From Pseudogracilibacillus sp. (GTDB taxonomy: Bacteria; Bacillota; Bacilli; Bacillales; Amphibacillaceae): a stretch of 64,000 nt of DNA. Numbering within the stretch: position 1 is the first letter of the stretch; every line of letters begins with the position of its first letter. This document shows, in pieces, positions 31,697 through 41,714 of the stretch. A model generated the notes under the pieces. The model worked only from the letters and a program-made list of their open reading frames with translations. It had not been told where the DNA came from and searched no databases. The stretch covers positions 62,001 through 126,000 of the forward strand of contig JAPFDT010000002.1 in NCBI GenBank assembly GCA_026169815.1. Reading direction: 5' to 3'. The position numbers and the translations under genes are program-made.

Positions 31697-31956
31697 TTCT
31701 TACGCATAATACTTGATAGCTTTTGTGCTTCTTCGACGCGTAAGACTGTTCTTACGCGCAATGCTTGAGGCTTTATGTACTTCTTCTGCGCGCTAGACTG
31801 TTCTTACGCGCAATACTTAATGCTTTTTGTACTTCTTTTGCGCGCTGGACCGTTCTTACACGCAATACTTAATGCTTTTTGTACTTCTTTTGCGCGCTGG
31901 ACCGTTCTTACACGCAATACTTGATACTTTATGTACTTCTTTTGCGTGTAAGAATA
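31697..31956 (-). repeat. Tandem 52-bp hairpin repeat array B (inverted copy)
   Basis: TTCTTAC recurs at 31697, 31749, 31801, 31853 and 31905, again exactly 52 bp apart. Read on the minus strand the unit matches array A (hairpin TGYGTGTAAGAACGGTCNNG-type core, then AGAAGTA and an A-rich spacer ending in AAGTATTGCG). The middle copies are the most alike. Confidence 0.9.
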
Positions 31957-32263
31957 AACAATTCTGTTTATGATATTCTTTCAAAAGCTATTCATATTAC
32001 TTTTAGATTTTAACGTATTATCATATTCCACTGGTTCACACTTATATTTTTTACCTTAATTTGAATCCGTGGAACGCACCACCGGGTCATACTCAAGTCT
32101 GTATGTCCTAATTTGATCCAGTGGATAGCACATTTATAGTAATCTGCAAGGTCACCAAATTAATATGAAACATATAACAACATTCTATCCTCAAATATAG
32201 CGAAGGAAAAGCACCGCGCTTTCCGTAGCATAGTTTCGTGCTATTATTTTTTACATGCACAAT

Positions 32264-32312
32264 AAATCCCCGACTAATGTTAACAATACTTGTCATCAAT
32301 AGTCGGGGATTT
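32264..32312 (-). terminator. Terminator of the mutAB-meaB operon
   Basis: Thirteen-bp arms AAATCCCCGACTA and complement are separated by about 23 nt, with a T-rich end on the minus strand, just after the meaB stop. Confidence 0.8.
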
Positions 32313-32318
32313 AATCTA

Positions 32319-33404
32319 TTATTTCGAAAACAGTTGCGTCACTGCACCTGTAATTGTAATATCTCCATTTAAAATATCTTGCTCTAAACTATCTACTTGC
32401 TTTTGTTTCTCAGGCTCACTAAAGAACTCCTCGATTAAACGATCTTGAATCATATCATGGAACCAGCTCTTCGTTTGTTCTTTACGTCGCTCTTCCCAAT
32501 AATTCGATTCAATCATCTGCTTTCGAAAAGATTGCACTTGTTCCCAAACATCATCATGGCCGATATTTTTATAAGATGAAACAGCAAGTGAAGTAGAACT
32601 CCATCCAGGTGTTGCTGGTTGTAATAAGTGAAGAATTTGTTTATACTCACGAACTGTTCGCTTCGCCAGACGAACATTATCTCCATCCGCTTTATGGACA
32701 ATAATTAAATCTGTTATCTCCATAATTCCTTTTTTCATGCCTTGTAAATCATCGCCTGCCCCTGTTAAAGCAAGTAACATGAAAAAATCAACCATATTAC
32801 GTACTGCTGTTTCACTTTGCCCTACTCCGACTGTTTCAATTAAAATAATATCGTACCCAGCCGCTTCACAAAGTAACATCGTTTCCCTCGTTTTACGATG
32901 AACTCCACCTAACGTTCCTGAGGTTGGAGATGGACGAATGAAAGCATTTGGATGACTTCCCAACTTCTCCATTCGTGTTTTGTCCCCTAATACACTTCCT
33001 CCTGTGACAGATGAACTTGGATCAATCGCTAAAACAGCTACTTTATAACCTAATTCACAGAGCATATATCCAAATGTTTCAATAAATGTACTTTTCCCTA
33101 CACCTGGGATACCGCTTATACCTAGTCTTATACTTTTTCCAGTATGTGGCAGTGCTTTTTTTAATAAGTCTTGTGCCACATCTTGGTCACTTCGTTTCAA
33201 ACTTTCAATTAATGTAATGGCTTGTGCTAAATGAATGCGTGAGCCTGTTATTAATTGTTCATAAGTCGTATCAAGTGAGAATGCTGACTGTTTTTTAACA
33301 AATTTTCGTCGTCTTGTCCGTTTCAAGCCATCATGTGAACTATGAATCCCGTCCATCACGTGCATGGCACTATCTTTTTCACTGTCCTTGTTTCCTGAGT
33401 TCAT
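32319..33404 (-). CDS. meaB: Methylmalonyl-CoA mutase-associated GTPase (MeaB/ArgK)
   Basis: This G3E-family GTPase protects methylmalonyl-CoA mutase and gates loading of adenosylcobalamin. The P-loop is [12 protein letters not shown] (95-106), then [22 protein letters not shown] with the switch residues, and the base motif VHKADGDN. The 361-residue length is normal, with an N-terminal extension rich in basic residues. Its ATG overlaps the mutB stop by 4 bp (ATGA), so mutase and chaperone are translationally coupled. Confidence 0.94.
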   Translation of the reverse strand: MNSGNKDSEKDSAMHVMDGIHSSHDGLKRTRRRKFVKKQSAFSLDTTYEQLITGSRIHLAQAITLIESLKRSDQDVAQDLLKKALPHTGKSIRLGISGIPGVGKSTFIETFGYMLCELGYKVAVLAIDPSSSVTGGSVLGDKTRMEKLGSHPNAFIRPSPTSGTLGGVHRKTRETMLLCEAAGYDIILIETVGVGQSETAVRNMVDFFMLLALTGAGDDLQGMKKGIMEITDLIIVHKADGDNVRLAKRTVREYKQILHLLQPATPGWSSTSLAVSSYKNIGHDDVWEQVQSFRKQMIESNYWEERRKEQTKSWFHDMIQDRLIEEFFSEPEKQKQVDSLEQDILNGDITITGAVTQLFSK

Positions 33405-35551
33405 TCACTCACTTCCTCATAGCCAAGGTTATGATAAATTTCTTCGATTATTTTCTGTGCTGCAACTGGAATAACTGTTCCTGGTCCGAAAATAGCAACT
33501 GCACCACTATTCAGTAATTCATCATAATCTTGTGCAGGTATAACGCCACCAACGATAATTAAAATGTCACCTCGACCTAGAGCTTCTAGTTCAGCTTTCA
33601 GTTGTGGCACTAACGTTTTATGACCCGCTGCTAGCGAACTGACACCAATAACATGTACGTCGTTTTCAACTGCTTGTGCCGCTGTTTCCTTTGGTGTCTG
33701 GAACAATGGTCCAATATCAACGTCAAAACCTAAGTCTGCATAAGATGATGCTACGACTTTCGCTCCACGGTCATGTCCATCTTGCCCCATTTTAGCTACC
33801 ATAATTCGTGGACGTCTACCTTCATTTTCTAAAAATTCTTCTGTCATTTCGCGAACTTCTTCAATGTTTTCTTGATCAGAGAAATTAGAGCTATATACTC
33901 CACTAACCGAGCGGATAATTGCTTTATGACGTCCTGAAACTGCTTCAATCGCATCTGAGATTTCACCAATTGTCGCACGTTCTCTAGCACAATCAACTGC
34001 ACAAGCGAGTAAGTTTTTCTCACCTGTTTTTGCTGCTTCTGTTAAAGTAGCCAAGGCTGATTGAACTTTTTCTTCATTTCGATTTTCTTTCATTTTCTCA
34101 ATTCTTTCAATCTGTTTCTCACGTACAACCGTATTATCAATGTCTAAAATATCAATCGGTTCTTCTTCATCTAATTGGAATTTATTCATCCCAATAATAA
34201 TTTCAGCATTTGAATCAATTTGCGCTTGACGTTTCGCTGCCGCTTCTTCTACTTTTAACTTCGGTAAACCTGTATCAATCGCTTTTGCCATGCCGCCAAG
34301 TTCTTCAATTTCTTCAATATGTTCCCATGCTTTTTCCATTAATTGTTCTGTTAATTTTTCAACGTAATATGAACCACCCCAAGGGTCTACCACATTCGTC
34401 ATCATCGTTTCTTCTTGTAAAAACAGCTGTGTATTACGAGCAATTCGAGCAGAGAAATCTGTTGGAAGTGCAATCGCTTCATCTAATGCGTTTGTATGCA
34501 AGCTCTGTGTATGTCCCATTGACGCCGCATTTGCTTCAATTAATGTACGTGTCACGTTATTAAATGGATCTTGTTCTGTTAAACTCCATCCAGATGTTTG
34601 CGAATGTGTACGTAATGCAAGTGACTTAGGATTTTTCGGATTAAATTCACTCATCATCTGTGCCCACATTCTTCTCGCTGCACGCATCTTTGCTATTTCC
34701 ATAAAATAATTTTTTCCAATTGCCCAAAAAAACGATAATCTCGGAGCAAATGAATCAATGTCGATTCCAGCTGCTAAACCAGTACGAGCATATTCTAAAC
34801 CATCCGCTAGCGTATAAGCTAATTCTAAATCTGCAGTCGCTCCTGCTTCTTGAATATGGTAACCAGAAATCGAAATCGAGTTAAACTTCGGCATATAATT
34901 CGATGTGTATTCAAATATATCAGCAATAATTTTCATCGACATCTCTGGTGGATAAATATACGTATTTCTTACCATATATTCTTTTAAAATATCATTTTGA
35001 ATCGTTCCTGCTAATTGTTCTGGTGTGACCCCTTGTTCTTCTGCTGCAATAATATAAAATGCCATGACAGGAAGTACCGCCCCATTCATCGTCATCGAAA
35101 CAGACATCTCATCAAGCGGAATACCATCGAATAATATTTTCATATCTTCAACAGAATCAATTGCTACCCCTGCTTTACCAACATCCCCATGAACACGCTC
35201 GTGTGTCGAGTCATAACCACGGTGGGTCGCTAAGTCAAAGGCCACTGATAACCCCTTTTGTCCCATCGCTAAGTTTCGGCGATAAAATGCGTTACTTTCT
35301 TCAGCCGTTGAAAAACCTGCATACTGACGGATCGTCCAAGGACGCGCAACATACATCGTCGGATATGGCCCTCTTGTATTTGGCGCAACTCCCGGGTAAT
35401 CACTTAAATGTTCGACACCTTCGACATCTTCAGTTTTATATAAATTTTGAATCGAAATACCTTCATTCGTATCAACAACGTTTTCTGTCATCGTACTTGT
35501 TACTTCTGTTGTAAATTCTGGTTGAATCTGATTAAAGTCAGGTTTCTTCAT
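33401..35551 (-). CDS. mutB: Methylmalonyl-CoA mutase large (catalytic) subunit
   Basis: It interconverts methylmalonyl-CoA and succinyl-CoA using adenosylcobalamin. The 716-residue protein has the TIM-barrel ([20 protein letters not shown] near 63-82, [19 protein letters not shown]) and a C-terminal cobalamin-binding domain with the D-x-H-x-x-G motif DGHDRG (591-596), whose His593 is the lower cobalt ligand. The gene overlaps mutA by 4 bp upstream and meaB by 4 bp downstream. It is the one clear B12-dependent enzyme in the window. Confidence 0.96.
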   Translation of the reverse strand: MKKPDFNQIQPEFTTEVTSTMTENVVDTNEGISIQNLYKTEDVEGVEHLSDYPGVAPNTRGPYPTMYVARPWTIRQYAGFSTAEESNAFYRRNLAMGQKGLSVAFDLATHRGYDSTHERVHGDVGKAGVAIDSVEDMKILFDGIPLDEMSVSMTMNGAVLPVMAFYIIAAEEQGVTPEQLAGTIQNDILKEYMVRNTYIYPPEMSMKIIADIFEYTSNYMPKFNSISISGYHIQEAGATADLELAYTLADGLEYARTGLAAGIDIDSFAPRLSFFWAIGKNYFMEIAKMRAARRMWAQMMSEFNPKNPKSLALRTHSQTSGWSLTEQDPFNNVTRTLIEANAASMGHTQSLHTNALDEAIALPTDFSARIARNTQLFLQEETMMTNVVDPWGGSYYVEKLTEQLMEKAWEHIEEIEELGGMAKAIDTGLPKLKVEEAAAKRQAQIDSNAEIIIGMNKFQLDEEEPIDILDIDNTVVREKQIERIEKMKENRNEEKVQSALATLTEAAKTGEKNLLACAVDCARERATIGEISDAIEAVSGRHKAIIRSVSGVYSSNFSDQENIEEVREMTEEFLENEGRRPRIMVAKMGQDGHDRGAKVVASSYADLGFDVDIGPLFQTPKETAAQAVENDVHVIGVSSLAAGHKTLVPQLKAELEALGRGDILIIVGGVIPAQDYDELLNSGAVAIFGPGTVIPVAAQKIIEEIYHNLGYEEVSE

Positions 35552-37245
35552 GCTTTATTCTCCTCCCAGCCTTGTTTAATAGAAGTAAATTTATCTAGTT
35601 GGTTTTGTCCTTGATAAATAAATCCTGAAATACCAGATTCCGTCCATGCTTGAGTCTTATCTTCTTTAAACTTCCCCGCAACATCAAGCCACTTATTTTC
35701 AGGTAATTGTTCTACTAATTCATCCATCATCTCTTCTGTTTCCTTCGGCGGCATACAAATCACTCCATAATCGAAGTCATTTTCCACTATCCATGCTCGT
35801 CCTTCTTCAACTGTAGCAAAAGCTGGACTTATTTCTGCTTGTAATCCTGCTGCTGATAAATATCCAGAAACAAAGTCTGCACGAGGTTTAAAATCTTTCA
35901 ACTGACCAAAAGTAAGTAATACAATGTTTGGTTGTTGTCTTGAAAATTCTCGGCGTAAGTTTTCATATGGTTCTGATAATCTTCCTGCTACTTCTTTTAA
36001 TCCTGCCTTATCAGACAGTTCATCTTCTAAGTTTGCATAAATATTTGTTCCAATTAGTGATTTTTCACGATGGGCTACTTGATCCATTCGTGCTTCTGCC
36101 ACACGTTCAATGCGCTCTTCTAAAGCACCTGATGCAATATAGGCTGAAAATCCACCTTCATTTTCAATCGTTTGGAACAATTGCCAAGCTTTTTCCACTA
36201 AATCATTCGTTAACGTATCAATAAAATATGAACCCCCGGCTGGGTCTAATACATATTGAAGAAACGTTTCTTCTTTAATAACGAGTTGTAAATTTCGAGC
36301 ATAACGGACAGAAGCAGGCGTTACATCATCTAAAATATTATGTGGGTGAACTGTGAAAATGTCTGTTCCACCTAATGCAGCCGCAATTGCCTCGTTTCCT
36401 GCTCTTAATAAATTTACAAATGGATCTAATTTTGAATATGTACGTAAAGATGTTGCTGAATAAATTGGTACACGACTTTCCTTTTCATGACCGTACGCAC
36501 GTGCAAGCGTTTGCCATAAAGCACGGAAAGCACGTAATTTTGCCATTTCCATAAAGAAATGTGTATCAATCGAAAAACGAACAATAAATTGATGTGCAAA
36601 AGCGTTAAAAGATGTAAAATCTTCTGTTTTCTCTACTGCCATTGCAAGAGCGATAGCTAATTCTGTAACACTATCAGCACCTTGTTCATGATATCCGATT
36701 GTATTAGCTTCTACTTGACGAACGAGATGAAATCCATCTGCAATTTTTGCCTCACCAGTGACAGCACCTTGAACAGCTTTTTTATTTTCTTCTGCCACAA
36801 AGTTAAATGCTCGAATAAACTCATCGTTTTCTTTTACATCAAAGGCATAAATTGGATAAACAGTCATTAATGAAGCTAATTGTTGTAAATCAGCATCCGC
36901 CCAAACAACTTGTCTTGAGCCGTCATAAACAATTGCTTCATCCCCTTTATCTAAAGATTCTTGCAATTCTTTGATAAAAGTAGCACCATTTGTTGCATAT
37001 GTTTCTTGTGCTATCGTCCAGTCCTGTTCTTTAATACCTTGTCGAATCGTTTCTAATCTGTTTTTTTCTAATGTTTTATTTTTATTACTATTTTCTTTTG
37101 TATAAAGTGGTTTAATATCAATTTCTTCTAATGTTTTTGTCACTAAATCCTCTAACGGTCTTCCTCTTAACGATTTAACAGCAACTTCTTCCCATTGCTT
37201 ATCGTTTATTTGATCAAAGGTAGTTTGTCTCATTCTTGTAATCAT
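35548..37245 (-). CDS. mutA: Methylmalonyl-CoA mutase small subunit
   Basis: This is the non-catalytic partner of MutB, related to it throughout but lacking the cobalamin His: the C-terminal domain has [20 protein letters not shown] where MutB has the DGHDRG loop. That is normal for the small subunit. I chose the ATG at 37245 ([10 protein letters not shown]), 8 nt after AGGAG, giving 565 residues; an upstream GTG lies too near the ribosome site. It is first in mutA-mutB-meaB. No cobalamin riboswitch was seen upstream. Confidence 0.93.
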   Translation of the reverse strand: MITRMRQTTFDQINDKQWEEVAVKSLRGRPLEDLVTKTLEEIDIKPLYTKENSNKNKTLEKNRLETIRQGIKEQDWTIAQETYATNGATFIKELQESLDKGDEAIVYDGSRQVVWADADLQQLASLMTVYPIYAFDVKENDEFIRAFNFVAEENKKAVQGAVTGEAKIADGFHLVRQVEANTIGYHEQGADSVTELAIALAMAVEKTEDFTSFNAFAHQFIVRFSIDTHFFMEMAKLRAFRALWQTLARAYGHEKESRVPIYSATSLRTYSKLDPFVNLLRAGNEAIAAALGGTDIFTVHPHNILDDVTPASVRYARNLQLVIKEETFLQYVLDPAGGSYFIDTLTNDLVEKAWQLFQTIENEGGFSAYIASGALEERIERVAEARMDQVAHREKSLIGTNIYANLEDELSDKAGLKEVAGRLSEPYENLRREFSRQQPNIVLLTFGQLKDFKPRADFVSGYLSAAGLQAEISPAFATVEEGRAWIVENDFDYGVICMPPKETEEMMDELVEQLPENKWLDVAGKFKEDKTQAWTESGISGFIYQGQNQLDKFTSIKQGWEENKA

Positions 37246-37254
37246 CGATATCAC

Positions 37255-37642
37255 TCCTATCTTGGTAAATTATATCATTCATAGGAATGCGTTTCCACGT
37301 CCTAATATAAAAACGCTATTGTAAGCGCTCTATATTCAGTGTTTCATAAATGCTTTCCGACCTGTTGTCATAAATATTGCACAATTTAGTCAATAAAACA
37401 TACAAATGAGCCGCTAGCAAAATTTTATGGAAATTCGGATAGTGATGTGTAATTGATAATCAGCTTTCACAATCGCTCATGGAATAAGCTCGCTTTCCTG
37501 CGGGCGAGTGGTGAGCTTCCTCGTGCTTTGCACTGCGGGATCTCACCTTGCTCTTACTTCCCGCGGGAGTCTTGCATATTCCATGAGCTAGTGTAATGGA
37601 TTAATTTATTTTCCACACTAAAGTCCGAATCCCCAATTTTAT
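37255..37642. other. Intergenic region, 388 bp
   Basis: The mutA upstream region is on the left. On the right is a G+C-richer interspersed element with terminal inverted repeats (37475-37588), listed separately. No gene was seen. Confidence 0.7.
37475..37588. repeat. 114-bp palindromic interspersed element
   Basis: It is bounded by perfect 12-bp inverted repeats (GCTCATGGAATA and complement). Inside are paired blocks (GCTTTCCTGCGGGCGAG and CCCGCGGGAGTC; GTGAGC and CTCAC) around TCGTGCTTTGCACTGCGGG. The G+C content is well above its surroundings. Elements of this look are scattered between genes in related halotolerant Bacillaceae, as far as I recall. It has no coding capacity. Confidence 0.7.
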
Positions 37643-37846
37643 TTAATACGTTATATGAATACCTAATTTTTCAATATATGTGCATAAGTCCTCTAACGAA
37701 ATATCATCAGGATTATATTCCACTTTAATTCGCTCTTGTTCACTATTTACTTCTACGGCATGAACTCCTTCTAAATTAGTTAATTTCTTATCTAACGAGT
37801 GTGCTGCAGATATATTCGTTACAATGAATTCTACATTAACTGTCAT
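37643..37846 (-). CDS. HMA-like small protein lacking the metal-binding CxxC
   Basis: The 67-residue protein has the ferredoxin-like heavy-metal-associated fold seen in CopZ and P-type ATPases: beta-alpha-beta-beta-alpha-beta with NLEGVHAVEVNSEQERIKVEYNP as the central part. The metal loop, usually GMxCxxC, is NISAAHS here, so both Cys are gone. It is divergent from znuA across an 80-bp gap holding a Zur-type box, so it may be zinc-regulated. A metal-trafficking role without the Cys pair is uncertain; a protein-interaction role is equally possible. Confidence 0.75.
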   Translation of the reverse strand: MTVNVEFIVTNISAAHSLDKKLTNLEGVHAVEVNSEQERIKVEYNPDDISLEDLCTYIEKLGIHITY

Positions 37847-37868
37847 TTACTCACTCTTCTTTCTCTAA

Positions 37869-37907
37869 ATCGTAATCATTCCTGTTTACTAATCGTAATC
37901 GTTACGA
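37869..37907. promoter_or_regulatory. zur box: Zur box (and degenerate second site) between the HMA-like gene and znuA
   Basis: TCGTAATCGTTACGA (37893-37907) is a 7-1-7 dyad with one mismatch to the known Bacillus Zur consensus TCGTAATNATTACGA. A second half-conserved site begins TCGTAATCATT at 37869. They sit between divergent genes, just upstream of znuA. Confidence 0.85.
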
Positions 37908-37944
37908 TATAATTTTACCATACTTACTCTTGGAGGAAACTATT

Positions 37945-38856
37945 TTGAAGAAAATTTCTTTTATTATTTTATTTATTTTTTTATTAACTGCTTGCGGGAC
38001 AGACAATACGACTAATAATGATGATGAATTGCTCATTTATACTTCAATTTATCCATTGCAATATGTCGTCTCAGAAATTGCTGGTGAACAAGCAAATGTC
38101 GAATCCATTATTCCACCTGGTGTTGATGCCCATACATACGAACCTACATCACGTGAAATTACTAATTTAGCTGATGGAAATGCATTCATTTATATTGGTG
38201 CCGGTATGGAAGGATTCTCTGAAACGATGGCAGATGCGTTGAAAAATCAACCAATACAATTTGTTGAAATTGGCGAAAACAAACAATTATTTAGTAATGA
38301 AACAACAACAGATGATGATCATGACCATGCAAGTGATTACGATCCACATATTTGGCTAGATCCCATTCGTATGATTCAAATCGCCGAAATGGTGACTGAC
38401 CAACTAAGTGAATTACAACCAGATTCTCAAGAACTTTTCTTAGATAATCTTAGTCATTTTACTGAGGAAATGACTGTATTAGATGAACAATTCTCATCTA
38501 CATTAGCAGATAAGGAACAAAAGGATATTTTAGTATCTCATGCTGCTTATGGATATTGGGAACTTCGCTATGGCATTGAACAAATTGCAATTAGTGGCCT
38601 ATCTTCAAGTGATGAACCTTCACAAAAAGAGTTAGCTTCTATCGCTAAACTAGCTAAAGAAAAAGATTTAAAATACGTCATCTTTGACCAAATAGGAACC
38701 AATCGTATTGCAAGCATTTTACAAGACCATATAAAAGCAGAAGCTCTTTATATTCATAACCTTGAAGTATTAACAGAAGACGATATAGCAGCAAATGAAG
38801 ACTATTATTCGCTCATGGAAAAAAATTTAGAAGCATTAGATAAAGCAACAAATTAA
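37945..38856 (+). CDS. znuA: Zinc ABC transporter substrate-binding lipoprotein
   Basis: It captures Zn2+ outside the membrane for the ZnuBC importer. The start is a TTG at 37945, 8 nt after TGGAGGA, giving MKKISFIILFIFLLTAC with the lipobox Cys at residue 17; an in-frame ATG at 37930 precedes the ribosome site. Metal ligands are seen in PGVDAHTYEP, DPHIWLDP and VSHAAYGYWE, and a His/Asp-rich loop (DDDHDHASDYD) marks a zinc rather than manganese protein. The mature cluster A-I fold ends at about 303 residues. First gene of znuACB-zur. Confidence 0.93.
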   Translation: MKKISFIILFIFLLTACGTDNTTNNDDELLIYTSIYPLQYVVSEIAGEQANVESIIPPGVDAHTYEPTSREITNLADGNAFIYIGAGMEGFSETMADALKNQPIQFVEIGENKQLFSNETTTDDDHDHASDYDPHIWLDPIRMIQIAEMVTDQLSELQPDSQELFLDNLSHFTEEMTVLDEQFSSTLADKEQKDILVSHAAYGYWELRYGIEQIAISGLSSSDEPSQKELASIAKLAKEKDLKYVIFDQIGTNRIASILQDHIKAEALYIHNLEVLTEDDIAANEDYYSLMEKNLEALDKATN

Positions 38857-38870
38857 TAGGAGGTGGCATA

Positions 38871-39626
38871 TTGTCAGACACAGTCATTCGTTTAGAAAAC
38901 ATTTCACATGCATACGATGAAAAACTCGTCTTAGATAACGTACAATTAACGATAAAACGTGGCGATTTCATGGGTCTAGTCGGACCAAATGGCGGTGGAA
39001 AAACAACATTAATTAACATCATCTTAGGGCTAATCAAACCGAATTCTGGAGACGTATATTTACTTGATAAACCAATCGAACAATTTCACGATTGGAACCG
39101 AATTGGTTTCGTTTCACAAAAAGCGAACACATTTAACAAAGGTTTCCCTGCAACTGTATTTGAAGTTGTTTCAATGGGCTTAACTGCAAAAATCGGTTAT
39201 TTAAAATTTATGAATAAAAAACATAAACAAAAAGTACTCGATACAATTGAATTGGTAGGTATGAGTGAATATGCATATCGCAATATTGGCGACTTATCAG
39301 GCGGACAACAACAACGCATTTTTATCGCCCGTGCTTTAGTTAGTGATCCTAGTTTACTCATTTTAGATGAACCTACTGTCGGGATTGATTATAAAAATGT
39401 CGAACGTTTTTATCAATTACTCGATGACTTAAATACGAAACAACAGTTAACACTATTACTCGTCACACACGATACTGGTGTCATGACAAAACATGCAACA
39501 AATGTTGTCTGTTTAAATAAAAATTTACACTTTCACGGGAAATCGGAAGAATACTCGGAACTATCCGCAGAAGCATTATCCGAAATATACGGTCACCCTG
39601 TGCAACTCGTCGTTCACGATCATTAG
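38871..39626 (+). CDS. znuC: Zinc ABC transporter ATPase
   Basis: This is the ATPase of the ZnuABC importer, 251 residues. Walker A GPNGGGKTT (38-46), signature IGDLSGGQQQRIFIARALV and Walker B LLILDEPTVGID are intact. It begins with TTG, 7 nt after AGGAGG. It is 14 bp after znuA and 11 bp before znuB. Confidence 0.93.
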   Translation: MSDTVIRLENISHAYDEKLVLDNVQLTIKRGDFMGLVGPNGGGKTTLINIILGLIKPNSGDVYLLDKPIEQFHDWNRIGFVSQKANTFNKGFPATVFEVVSMGLTAKIGYLKFMNKKHKQKVLDTIELVGMSEYAYRNIGDLSGGQQQRIFIARALVSDPSLLILDEPTVGIDYKNVERFYQLLDDLNTKQQLTLLLVTHDTGVMTKHATNVVCLNKNLHFHGKSEEYSELSAEALSEIYGHPVQLVVHDH

Positions 39627-39637
39627 GAGAATACATT

Positions 39638-40489
39638 ATGTTAGCAGACATCTTACAGTTTGATTTTTTACGCCATACTTTTTTAACCGGTATTTTAATC
39701 GGCATCATTGCACCCCTTTTAGGAACCTTTCTCGTTGTGCGCCGTTTATCTTTATTAGCCGACGCTCTATCACACGTCACATTAGCCGGAATTGCTTTTG
39801 GTCTTTTTATGGAAAAGCAATATTTCGCAGCTTTTTTCAATCCTTTATACAGTGGAATGGGTTTCTCTGTTATCGGAGCTGTTTTAATTGAAAAATTACG
39901 ATCTGTTTATAGTGCGTACCAAGAAATTGGTATTCCAATTATTTTAAGCGGGGGTGTAGGATTAAGTGTTATTTTCATCGCTTTAGCAAACGGTTTTAAT
40001 ACGGATTTATTTAACTATTTATTCGGTTCCGTTTCCGCCGTCAGTCAAGCAGACTTTTACACCATTTTAATCATATCTATTTTTATTATTGTGATGATTG
40101 TTTTATTTTATAAAGAATTACTTACATTATCGTTTGATGAAGAGCATGCTGCCGTTTCAGGTATTCACTCAAAACGAATTCACTTTCTTTTCATTGTATT
40201 AACAGCTCTCGTCATTGCAGCATCAATTCGTATCGTTGGAGTGTTACTCGTTTCTGCTCTCATGACTTTACCAGTAGCAAGTGCGATGCGAGTTGTCAGT
40301 AGTTTTAAACAGCTTATTTTATATTCCATTATTTTCGCTGAGATTTCCGTCATTCTTGGACTAATTAGTGGCTATTATTTAAACATTCCTCCAGGAGGAA
40401 CGATCGTTGTGATTGCGATTATTATTTTATTATGTTGTTTAGCTTGGAAGAAGTTATCTGTAAAACATCACGTCCAGAAAAGTGCGTAA
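39638..40489 (+). CDS. znuB: Zinc ABC transporter permease
   Basis: This is an ABC-3 family membrane subunit with about eight helices and 283 residues. Family segments include GIIAPLLGTFLVVRRLSLLADALSH-type coupling sequence (about 24-48) and RIVGVLLVSALMTLPVASAM near 207-226. It sits between znuC and zur in one plus-strand operon and forms the channel for zinc uptake. Confidence 0.93.
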   Translation: MLADILQFDFLRHTFLTGILIGIIAPLLGTFLVVRRLSLLADALSHVTLAGIAFGLFMEKQYFAAFFNPLYSGMGFSVIGAVLIEKLRSVYSAYQEIGIPIILSGGVGLSVIFIALANGFNTDLFNYLFGSVSAVSQADFYTILIISIFIIVMIVLFYKELLTLSFDEEHAAVSGIHSKRIHFLFIVLTALVIAASIRIVGVLLVSALMTLPVASAMRVVSSFKQLILYSIIFAEISVILGLISGYYLNIPPGGTIVVIAIIILLCCLAWKKLSVKHHVQKSA

Positions 40490-40542
40490 CAAATGAATTA
40501 CATTTTTTAAAACTTCCATACATTATTTAGGAGTGATTTAAA

Positions 40543-40956
40543 ATGACTCAACAAGAAGCAATTACTTTATTAAAAAAACAAGGTTATAAAATGACACAAC
40601 GTCGTGAAGATATTTTAACGTTTTTTGCTCGTGAAGATAAATACCATAGTGCTAAAAAATTATATGAATATATGGAAGAAAAATATCCAGGCATTAGTTA
40701 TGATACGGTTTATCGTAACCTACATTTATACCATGATCTAGGCATATTAGAAGCGACCGACCTCCATGCAGAAAAACATTTCCGGATGAATTGTAGTGAC
40801 AAACACCATCACCATTTCATTTGTAATACATGTGGTGTAACGAAAAAGGTGAAAGTTTGCCCTATGGATGAAGTCGAAAGTATGTTACACTCCTATCAAA
40901 TTGAAGGACATAAATTTGAAATCTACGGCTTATGTCCAGGATGTCAATCAGCTTAA
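40543..40956 (+). CDS. zur: Zinc uptake regulator Zur (Fur family)
   Basis: This 137-residue Fur-family repressor has an N-terminal winged helix (KMTQRREDILTFFAR, ISYDTVYRNLHLYHDLGI) and a C-terminal metal domain. The regulatory metal ligands lie in MNCSDKHHHHFIC, and the two structural-zinc pairs are CNTC and CPGC. Zur rather than Fur or PerR is inferred from the position after znuB and the Zur box upstream of the operon. It very probably represses znuACB-zur, and perhaps the divergent HMA-like gene, when zinc is plentiful. Confidence 0.9.
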   Translation: MTQQEAITLLKKQGYKMTQRREDILTFFAREDKYHSAKKLYEYMEEKYPGISYDTVYRNLHLYHDLGILEATDLHAEKHFRMNCSDKHHHHFICNTCGVTKKVKVCPMDEVESMLHSYQIEGHKFEIYGLCPGCQSA

Positions 40957-40968
40957 GGAGTTTACTAG

Positions 40969-41361
40969 ATGTTGAAAATGTATATCGCCGTTGGAATCGG
41001 CGGGATTGTTGGAACTGTATTACGCTATCTTATCTCCCTTACTTTTACTTCCGAACATTTTAATAGTTTTCCTTGGGCGACTTTAATCGTAAATATAACA
41101 GGAGCACTTTTATTAACATTTATAGTCTTCCAACCATATTTCATCAGACGGTTATCTACTGTAAATTTCGTAGCTTTAACTACAGGACTAATTGGTTCTT
41201 ATACGACATTTTCAACTCTCATGCTTGAATTTACAATGTTAATCCAACATGATCGTTGGACAGCTACCATTTATTTAATGAGTACAATCTTTGGTGGGCT
41301 GTTCGCCAGCTTTTTAGGCTACATCATCGCCCATAAAACAAATAAAAGTGAGGCGAGATAA
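40969..41361 (+). CDS. crcB1: Fluoride channel subunit FluC/CrcB (copy 1)
   Basis: This 130-residue, four-helix protein is one half of a dual-topology fluoride channel. Fluc-family motifs are visible: GGIVGTVLRYLISL, the NITGALLL loop with the channel Asn, and GLIGSYTTFSTLMLE with the sodium-binding GxYTTFST segment. It overlaps the second copy by 1 bp. I saw no fluoride riboswitch; it follows zur by only 12 bp and may be read from the zinc operon. Confidence 0.92.
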   Translation: MLKMYIAVGIGGIVGTVLRYLISLTFTSEHFNSFPWATLIVNITGALLLTFIVFQPYFIRRLSTVNFVALTTGLIGSYTTFSTLMLEFTMLIQHDRWTATIYLMSTIFGGLFASFLGYIIAHKTNKSEAR

Positions 41362-41708
41362 TGTTATTCAAATTATTACTCGTCGCATGTGGCGGATTCT
41401 TTGGCAGTATTGCCCGCTTTTGGATTTCAAACGAATTAAATAAACACCTAATTGGTACATGGCTAGCTAATATAACAGGCTCTCTATTGCTCGCAATTAT
41501 TTTTAGATTGTACGTAAATGAACTAGTTTCTGATTCAATCTGGTTATTTGTCGGAGTCGGATATTGCGGAGCTTATACGACTTTTTCTACGTTTGGGAAA
41601 GAAACAATCACTCTATTAGTCGAAAAGGAATATGTAAAAGCTTCACTTTATGTCATAGGATCGCTTTTCATCTCCTTTGTATTTGTAGTCTTTGTTGTAA
41701 TTTGGTAA
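41361..41708 (+). CDS. crcB2: Fluoride channel subunit FluC/CrcB (copy 2)
   Basis: This is the second Fluc subunit, 115 residues with GGFFGSIARFWIS, NITGSLLL and GYCGAYTTFSTFGKE. Paired, sequence-diverged CrcB genes usually form an antiparallel heterodimer, with each partner of fixed opposite topology. The gene ends just 7 bp before a phased 41-bp repeat array. Confidence 0.92.
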   Translation: MLFKLLLVACGGFFGSIARFWISNELNKHLIGTWLANITGSLLLAIIFRLYVNELVSDSIWLFVGVGYCGAYTTFSTFGKETITLLVEKEYVKASLYVIGSLFISFVFVVFVVIW

Positions 41709-41714
41709 GTTAAA

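Larger units (their letters stand above)
31351..32263. other. Long intergenic region, about 0.9 kb
   Basis: It contains the fadN upstream region with a FadR-like box (31376-31393), the inverted copy of the 52-bp repeat array (31697-31956), and A+T-rich sequence. A 63-codon open frame at 32108-32299 has no ribosome site or recognisable product and overlaps a terminator; I do not call it. Confidence 0.7.

Noticed and set aside
32108..32299. 63-codon open frame on the minus strand
   Set aside because: It overlaps the meaB terminator, lacks a ribosome site and has no recognisable protein pattern.
40900..40968. Fluoride riboswitch before crcB1
   Set aside because: Only 12 bp separate zur and crcB1 and no crcB-motif pseudoknot elements are seen.
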